The notes under the pieces: generated by a model
What the model saw: only the letters and a program-made list of their open reading frames with translations
Database searches by the model: none
What the model was told of the DNA's origin: nothing
Shown: positions 56,127 to 64,000 of the stretch, in pieces
Layout: each line of letters starts with the position of its first letter
Numbering within the stretch: the stretch's first letter is position 1
Assembly (NCBI RefSeq): GCF_000003815.2
Contig: NC_049984.1
Coordinates: 11,220,718-11,284,717 of the forward strand
Reading direction: 5' to 3'
DNA length: 64,000 nucleotides
Source: Branchiostoma floridae
Lineage: Eukaryota; Chordata; Leptocardii; Amphioxiformes; Branchiostomatidae
Program-made: the position numbers and the translations under genes

Positions 56127-59100
56127 ATGGACCAGTCCCCGGCCTCCGTGCAGGGCCTCCTGCGGGCCTGTGAGCAGGGAGACCTGGCCGCCGTGCAGGC
56201 CCTGCTGGACCAGGGGGTGCCGGTGGACGTCGCGGATGACGAGGACGCGACGCCGCTACAGACGGCCGCGGCCTACGGGCAGGACTCCGTGGTGCGCCTG
56301 TTGCTGATGCGGGGCGCTGCGCTCGAGAAACCTAACCACCACGGATGGACACCTCTCCTTCAGGTAAACACTATCACAATACATTCGTATATAAACAATG
56401 TTAAAAATCGAACAGTTTGTTTTCCGTGAAGAGATAGCCAACTTCAGGCGCGCTAAGCTCAAATTATCCAAAAGAAAGTGAGATGAAATCGAGCAAAGGT
56501 GTCAATTTCCAAAATATGCATATCAAAGAACGTGTGAACAACCTTAACGCTGCTGATAACAGATTTGATGATTTGCACATTTAGTACAGCTGAGAAGAGA
56601 AGTCAGTACTACACTGTAGTAAGTTATCATGTTTATTGTGTATTGAAGTTCTGTTTTCAAGACATTGAATGATTGATGTGTAAGTTTTACCAGGGTACAA
56701 CCAAGAACCTTATGCAAAGCCACACCTTGCCATTATTTGTAAACAATCACAGGAAGTGATATATCTGAATCAGGTGTGCAGGACAGGATGAGCATACCTG
56801 CCGTGAAGGTACAAGTATCCGACTCCCACCTGAGATTACACTGTCTCTATTGTTCTTTGTGGCAAGCACTTGGCAAACGGTGTTACACGGGATTAAGAAA
56901 TGTCTGCCCACATCAGACCAAATGTCATGCAATGCACACAGGAAGTTACTGAGTACGCTGTATTAATGTGTTGAAATGAACTTCAATGTACCCCTTTTCT
57001 TATGCAACCATATTGCTACAAGTGTCCCCGACTCTGCCGTCGGCAACAAAAGGCCGAAAAAAGAAAGACCAGTTACTAAAAGGACAATGTAATTATACAG
57101 ACAATTGCACTGTTCGCCTTTGGGGCAGTGAGCGTGGGACGAAAACGAGCGGGCTATGACGATAGTGCCACCGGGCTTGCCGATGGCGGTGTAGATTGTA
57201 CGCAACAGTCTGGAGGACTATCGTCATACACATTAGTGTTTCAAAGTGCAGTGGCTCGCACTCGCATAACATTTTATCTTCTTAACATTTTATAATATAA
57301 AACAAAAAGTAACACAACATGCTATTTTACCCATAGCCAATGGATATTCCTGTTTTACAGTTCACGATTTACAGCAAAAGAGTAGTGCTTGACTTCACTG
57401 TATACTTGTTTAAAGACATACAGTCTTACGTAATAAACTACTTTTTGATGGCAATGCATAGGATTACCTTTGTTTTGATATGTTCACAATAGTGACTGCT
57501 GTTGAAAAAGACTGGAATGCAATTGGGTTGTGGCAATGATGTCTGGTCACGCAGACATTGCAGGGACTGACAATGATGTAAATTCATTATTGTGTGCCAT
57601 CTTACCATCACATCAAAGATTCATAATGATAAAGTACAGGATATGACTACATACAATGTCATGTAACACTGCTGAAGTTCAAGTACTAGGAGTGGGATTA
57701 TAATGATGTCTTATGAATAAAGTGCCGTGACAACTTCTAATACAGCTGTCATATGTAATAATGTATGGCCTTGCTTTCCACTGGCATTGTGATCTGTAAG
57801 AGACAAATCACTTGTTTTCATAACTTTTTCGAGTTCTAAAGACTAAACTAACCTGGTTGTCTGACGTGTCAGGATCACAGGACACTAGGGCTGGGTACCG
57901 GTACAGAGAATTCAGGTCCAGGTCCGGTTCAGGTCCAGAGGATCAGGTCCAGGTCCGGACCTGAACCTGGACCTGATTCAGTATGACTCATACCAATGGT
58001 CCATTTCACTACAAAGAAATCTGTTTGGTGGAGTATTAGAATTACACTGGCCTCTTAAAATCCTACAACGCTATCTGCACATGCACGATTGACTGTAAAA
58101 CTTTGTAGAAATGACTATAAACTCTACTCTACTTCACTCTTGTTATTTTCTTCCACCTGCAAGCGCCAAAACATGTGAATGCCTGATCAAAATTCAAATA
58201 ATATGTTAATTTTCTAATCGGTCCAACATCCGGTCCACCTAATTTTTTTAGGTCCGTTTTTTCTGGACCGGTCCAATAAGAAAAAACGGTTTTGTACCGG
58301 TACAGCGTACCGGTACCCAGCCCTACAGGACACATTTTGATGTTTTGTGACTCTACTATGATTTGATCTAGGTATTAGTAGGTAGTATTAGTAAGTTAAT
58401 TTCAAGCCAAGGCCTGTGAATGTGATGGCACAGAAGAAACCATCCCTTACAGGTGAAATTAGGCAAACAATGGTATCTTCGTGTTTTTAACAAGTCAACA
58501 AATTTCAACAAAGTTCACTTTTAAAATCAGACTGTAGCTAGAAAGGAATTTTATCACGAAAAAATTCATGATATATGATGCAATGCAGTGCTATGGGTGT
58601 CATGTGGTACTTCCTGTGTAACTTGATGTGTAGAAATATGCCCAGACATCCATGCGCAGAAGTTGGCATTGTGTTGTAGGTAAATGTGTGTCCAAATTGG
58701 GCCTGTGTGTAAACTACAACTTTTTAAAGTTATCCTAGGACTTATAAGCTAGAAATAGATTCTTTGATGCTGTACTGGAAGGAACATTACTCTGATTCAG
58801 ATAAAAAATCATTTGATCAAATTGATGTAGTATCCACATCTTAGTTGGAAAGTGATTCAGTAGTATTTTACACATTACGGACTTTATTGACTTATTCAAA
58901 GCATCCATAGATAAGTGTGAGCTACAAATCACAAATCCATTTGTTGACATTAGAAGTTTGACTCCTGGTGAAAGCTCGTTAATTGTGACATTTTGCAAAT
59001 TACAGTCGTGTTGTCAGGGGAGAAACGTTTAAGTGATTTGCATAGGCGTCAGGCTGGGACCTTTTCACCTTTACAGTATAGTTTGCACATTGTGACATAC

Positions 59101-60352
59101 ACAATCTGGAACCACATGTACATAACATTAATGTACAACTGGGCTTGCCACAAAAATGAAGATGAGGCTGGCAAAAAGGATCCAATCTTGTCAAAAGAAA
59201 ACTGAAGATCACAGAATGCTCTAGAAAAGCAATTTCAGAAAGTTAAGGCAGGTTTTGTAAAAAAACAAAACAGTAGTTATCTATGACATGTATCAGTATA
59301 CATATTTTTTCTTTATTCGAGATACTGAGCTATTTGTTGGCCTCCTAAGCATTCTTTTTGAGTCAGTCTTTTTTGTCTTATACCTGTAGATCTAGTATGC
59401 TTTTTTGCTGATGGCATAACAAATGATTTTGCACTTGGTTTCTTGTGGATGAAGCCAGAAAAAGTCTGGCTGCTAAAGAAGGCTAACTTCTTGTAATTTT
59501 GTAAGGAATATGAAATGTTTCAAGGGTTCATTGGTGCTTGTCTGTGTACCATAGACTTCTACAGGGTTCCTATATGTACATAGAAACTTTGTTGACATAT
59601 ACAGCCCACAGTGTGACCTTTGGGTGTGACCTTTTGATTGATATTGCTGTGGAAGGTAGAAAGGTCACGACAGGTCAATAACAGTTCAATGGTAACATTT
59701 TAAACTTCAAAGTCCACTCTGGGTGGATATGTACTGTAAAAAGGAGAAATATATGCGGCAGTTTCAATCATGTTCACATTTTTTTCTGTCACCAGCACAA
59801 ACATTTAATTTACTGGAATTTGAACATTTCCCTGAACTGACTACAATGATGTATGTGTTCTCCAGGGTGCCAGGAATGGCCATCTGAGTGCAGTAGAATT
59901 GCTGCTACAGAACAAGGCCAACCTGAACCATCGCAGTAAGCTGGGAGCCACAGCGCTCACGCTCGCTGCACGCGGCGGCCACGCCAACGTCATCCACATG
60001 CTGCTGGAGGCGGGGGCCGACATCAGCGAGGCCGAGAACCAATGGGGAATCACGCCGCTCATGGTCGGCGCCATGTACGGCCACGACAGCGTGGTCAGGT
60101 TACTGTCGCCAATCGATCCCGGCGGGTTGCAACCGCCGCACACGCCGGACATGACGGCGTGGAACGCGTTGATGCTCGCCACGTGGAACGGACACCTGAG
60201 CACGATGCAGCTACTTGTGGAAAATGGGTACGACCCAAACAGGACCAATATACTGGACCAGACTCCCTTAGAACTTGCCATATTGAGAGGGAACAAGGCT
60301 AAAGATATCAGGGGATACCTGGAGAAAAGGACCAGACGGAAGCCAAGACTCG
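56127..60352 (+). CDS. Ankyrin-repeat protein, ANKS6-like, first two coding exons (partial)
   Basis: Exon 1 is 56127-56363 (79 codons, donor CAG|GTAAAC, phase 0). Exon 2 is 59866-60352 (acceptor TCTCCAG, donor CG|GTAAGC, phase 1). The start MDQSPASVQGLLRACEQGDL opens directly with an ankyrin-type helix. About seven repeats follow, with motifs such as HHGWTPLLQ, GATALTLAARGGHANVIHML and MTAWNALMLATWNGHLSTMQ, then an LDQTPLELAIL repeat and a basic tail KRTRRKPRL. The order of repeats, the N-terminal LLRAC-QGD block and the pattern after the last repeat resemble vertebrate ANKS6, a ciliary inversin-compartment protein with a C-terminal SAM domain. The SAM domain and later exons are not in this window. 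Minus-strand ORFs over exon 2 are antisense shadows. Confidence 0.78.
56364..57885 (+). other. Intron of the ANKS6-like gene, left part
   Basis: No coding sequence or clear repeat was seen before the hAT-type element at 57886. Confidence 0.5.
57886..58325 (+). mobile_element. Non-autonomous hAT-type element, copy 2 (440 bp)
   Basis: Ends tagggctgggtaccggtac and gtaccggtacccagcccta form perfect terminal inverted repeats. The 8-bp target duplication caggacac is perfect (57878-57885 and 58326-58333). It lies in the first intron of the ANKS6-like gene. There is no ORF of note. Confidence 0.92.
58334..59865 (+). other. Intron of the ANKS6-like gene, right part
   Basis: AT-rich; no coding sequence or repeat recognised. 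Confidence 0.5.
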
Positions 60353-61471
60353 GTAAGCAAACATTCACAAGTAGCTTCTAGATCGACAGTAACTAAAAAC
60401 GCACATAATTAAAGATTGACATGCAGGTACAGTCAGATCAAGGCTCTAGCCACTGCCTGTCAGTCTGCCATGTGACAGAATTTTGCTGCATATGATGGTA
60501 AGATTTTTAAGACCATTCTGTCAACCATGATGGACATAAATTGGTGGATAGAAATCTGAATTTGAACAAATGACCATGCCCAAACAATGGCATGGAAATT
60601 AAACAATCATGGAAATTCCATATCATAGTGGAGAAAAAAATAACTCTTTTTACTTTAGAATGACAGAAAAAGGTGGTTAGAGAGCTCAGGATCTGATTAA
60701 CATCTCACTCCTTTGTATACACTAGTAATTATCATCAATTCTTTTTCTTATCTGCTGTGTGTCATACAACTGTTTGTCATTCAATCAGTCATGTTGCCTT
60801 GTGCCCCACTCCCCACCTAGGCAATTTGTCCAACACAATGTGCCCAGTGTGCTGTATAGTACGATATATCCCTGTGTGTACTTCTAGTTCTATGAAAACA
60901 AATGCTTCTCATTTGTCGAGGTTTAACTTAAGAAAAGGCCAATGATTGAGTGAAAATGTTGTCCGATAGGATTTGTTCTTAGGGTATTATCCTGTCCAAA
61001 GCTAGTAATTAGAGGATTCCATCTGCTTGTTAATTACTATACCTGGAAAACCTGTCCTCTGTATTTTCTACTAAATGATGTCTGCTGAGAGACTTTTGTT
61101 CCAAGGTGGTCATTTCAGGTTACTTAAGTTGATCCCTTCTCTTTGTTAAGTAAACACCAATTCATCCAAGGACTCTTTTGTTGTCAAAGATAGACACTTC
61201 TGCACCCATGATGCTATGGAATGGTTTGGGGAATGTTTTGTTAATGAAATACAGAAAATAAAACAGAAATGGGTCAGTTTTTAATCAGCTGGACAGAACA
61301 TTTCCACAGAAAATATGTATCAGTACAACGTTTAACTTTTCATCAATTTTGTTGAATGTGATGACGATTAATTTTTCTGAGTGCGTTTCAAATTGACCCT
61401 CTGCAAATACATAAATGATTGATTTTAAAGGATTTCCAATAAGATTCATGGCAAGTTCAGTTCCTGGCAAG
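60353..61471 (+). other. Presumed next intron of the ANKS6-like gene; nothing recognised
   Basis: After the phase-1 donor at 60353 I find no further ankyrin-like exon before the hAT-type copy 3. The gene probably continues beyond the window. Confidence 0.4.
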
Positions 61472-61882
61472 TAGGGCTGGGTACCGGTACAGAAAATTCA
61501 GGTCCAGGTCCGGTTCAGGTCCAAAGGATCAGGTCCAGGTCTGGACCTGAACCTGGACCTGATGCAGTATGACTCATACCAATGGTCCATTTCACTACAA
61601 AGAAATCTGTTTGGTGGAGTATTAGACTTACACTGACGTTTTAAAATCCTACAACGCTAACTGCACCTGTACGATTGACTGTAAAACTCTACTCTACTTC
61701 ACTCTTGTTATTTTCTTCCACCAGCAAGCGTCAAAACGTGTGAATGCCTGATAAAATAATCTGTTAATTTTCTAATCGGTCCAACATCCGGTCCACCTAA
61801 TTTTTTCAGGTCCGGTTTTTCTGGACCGGTCCAATAAGAAAACCGGTTTTGTACCGGTACGCTGTACCGATACCCAGCCCTA
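61472..61882 (+). mobile_element. Non-autonomous hAT-type element, copy 3 (411 bp)
   Basis: Same inverted ends as copy 2, same orientation, with a perfect 8-bp target duplication ctggcaag (61464-61471 and 61883-61890). Compared with copy 2 it has a deletion of about 20 bp in the middle, plus point changes. Confidence 0.92.
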
Positions 61883-61890
61883 CTGGCAAG

Positions 61891-64000
61891 ACATTGTGTC
61901 CTTTGAAAAAGCATGTTACATAACTTACCCACCCATGTGTAAAAATGGGAACCTTATTTTGGCTGGGAAGGTAAAAGACGGTGGAAAGTGGAAGAGGGGG
62001 TGGGTTTTGCCTTCCAATACCATGCCCTGCACATGGTGGGCAACAACCCACTGCCCCACAGCCTCTACCTTACTCTTAATAATATTTGCAATATTTTAAG
62101 AAAATATGAAACCTATTACGGCAAATGATTAAAAAAAATGATCTTCTGACAGTACGCTTGATTGTAGCCCTATATTCCCCAGAAGCTCCCTTGTTCTTGC
62201 TTTAATCTTGTGGCATTGTTTCTGTTGCTAGGCCACTCAAGATGAGAGGGACATTTTTAGACAAATCATCTGTTGCCATAGCAACACAGATCACTCTGCA
62301 CAAAGGTCACACACCTAAATATTTGTATGTGGAGTTTTCAGATCAGGAAACAAACAAAAGGAATGTTTCTTAATGCTGTTTACAGATTGGGAAAGATTCG
62401 ATAGGATATCTAGAAAACATGCCCCTTGTAAATTATTGAACAAAGTAGTACGTCTCTCAGAAATATCAGCAGCTGTACTAGTTTAAAATAGACTAATAAT
62501 AGACATTTGATTGATAACTATAATTTTCTTTTGGAAGGATCTGCTTCGGAATAATGAAAATTGTATTGAATTTGGCCATTTCCGGATGTTCTGACCTAAG
62601 AGTGCTGTGGTATTTCTGTGTGGTAGGACAGTGGTGGTAGGATGGGTGGAATTATGCGGCCACAATCCATTGCGATTGTCTGTTGTAATAAAGCATCCTG
62701 CGTGACCACAACTGTTCGGACATATTGACCCACTTTTGGACAATAGCCATTCTTCTCATAAAGGTGTTTCTCACATATTGGTATTCAGTGGTGTATTTTC
62801 ACACAATAATGTGGGCTATTTTAAGAAATTACGTGTTTTTCCAGGACAAAACTAAAAGTATACTTCTGTTCTGAAGTCACGTGTATGAAACAAAAACTTT
62901 GTCCCATTCATAAGAAATGTAGTTCTGTAACCTTAAAATTACAGACTTTACGATGAACGCAAACAACATTACATGGGCTCCCAAGCAATGAGTAGAGGAT
63001 GTGAAAATATTTAAACCTGGAGACTGCCCTGTACTGTGAAAGCACTGTTTTTCAGGCATGTGGAAATGTCAAATAGCACTTTGAATTTGTCATTGTCAAC
63101 ATATGAGATTGAAAAGTTACCACCATGCTTCACATGAAAGCATTCTAACAACCTATATTTCATTTAGCATTCAGTTTAGTGTACTTCCCAGCTTGACTAT
63201 GTTGAGTTGATTTCCCATATTGTTTGGTCTATTGGTTCTACATTTCCCTTAGGTACCCTTTGTTCCTTTGTACACAGAGAGCTTGCAGTACTCTTGGTAT
63301 CAAGTAAGTGTTATAAACAACTCCATTTGTTGTAGCAACAACATCAAGTGATTGTTCACCGCTGTATTGTCGTCAGTCCCAGTACTTGACGTCTTCCTTT
63401 TACCTTTCGCGAGAAAAACTAGATCTCCATGCTCCCTTGGATGAGATTGAATAGGTGCACTTGCTGTATATGTACTTTGTGAAGTGAAGCCTCTGAAACC
63501 TCAGACACCATTAGTCATTACAAGTGGTAACGTTAGCAAAGGTAAATACATTTGAGCCTTAGAAACCCGGAATGGTTTCTCCATAGTATAGATACCAACA
63601 GAATAGATATTATCTTAAATACTACAACAGTAGCTAAGATAATAAGACTAAGAAACTCATTTTTGTAAAAAAAAGTTTATCTCTGGATTTTACATTTGAT
63701 GGTAGAGTGAACTTTTTGTCATTACTGTCGAACAACTGTTATACATACATTGTACATATACAGGATACATTCTTGGCTGTTTGAAGACAATGAAATAGTA
63801 ATAGAGTATATTGTTATGCTGATAGCAATGGCAACCTCTCTTTTACTGTTACATGTACATGCCATTACTGACTCTGTCCCAAATCCTCTTTAATTCGTGC
63901 ATTTCCCTACCTTCCTTACCTGACCGGTACCACCAACAGATTGTAGCCCTCCTGTTGTTGGTAAGAAATCCTGCCAACACATTAAGCTAGGTGTTCAGCA
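61891..64000. other. Presumed intron or intergenic DNA to the window end; nothing recognised
   Basis: No exon of the ANKS6-like gene could be identified. The ORFs are short and featureless. Confidence 0.35.

Noticed and set aside
59841-60368. 175-aa minus-strand ORF
   Set aside because: Antisense of the ankyrin exon; the plus strand has clear repeats and splice sites.

Overview
This window looks like animal nuclear DNA, most probably from a cephalochordate (amphioxus, Branchiostoma type). The grounds are split genes with GT-AG introns, a high density of small DNA transposons and LINE tails, and deuterostome-type gene content (NOP10, SOCS2/CISH-like, ANKS6-like, CARD/ZU5/UPA proteins). The species assignment is inference. 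Four assembly gaps (runs of N) lie at 6191-6945, 9603-10148, 16901-17000 and 35311-35410.

Layout. 1-12.8 kb: two minus-strand exons of a Reeler-domain gene (12563-12803 and 4886-5123), separated by a 7.4-kb intron that holds LINE fragments and two gaps. 14.96-26.3 kb: a large minus-strand gene for which I could join 19 exons in one consistent reading frame (1,499 codons including the stop). Its domain order is three ankyrin repeats, ZU5, UPA, four alternating CARD and fibronectin-III pairs, and a final FN3. This is the most striking item here. One caveat is a pair of adjacent in-frame stop codons in the fourth CARD, close to an assembly gap. 31.2-31.8 kb: a SOCS2/CISH-like SH2 plus SOCS-box gene. 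44.75-50.4 kb: a seven-exon protein-kinase-like gene (431 aa) with an unusual catalytic core, an internal exon-intron duplication and a large inverted repeat in one intron. 52.6-54 kb: an intron-containing tRNA-Lys(UUU) gene, divergently placed 152 bp from NOP10 (64 aa, three exons). 56.1-60.35 kb: the first two coding exons of an ankyrin-repeat gene resembling ANKS6, which probably continues past the window.

The remaining DNA is dominated by repeats. Three non-autonomous hAT-type elements have perfect 8-bp target duplications. There is also a deleted mariner, a tRNA-derived SINE inside a duplicated segment, a roughly 130-180-bp tandem satellite, a GC-rich element with four internal repeats, and several foldback elements.

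Functionally, the CARD/ZU5/UPA/FN3 scaffold, the SOCS protein and the secreted Reeler protein would all fit innate immune recognition and signalling. That they work together is speculation; they are simply neighbours within 30 kb.
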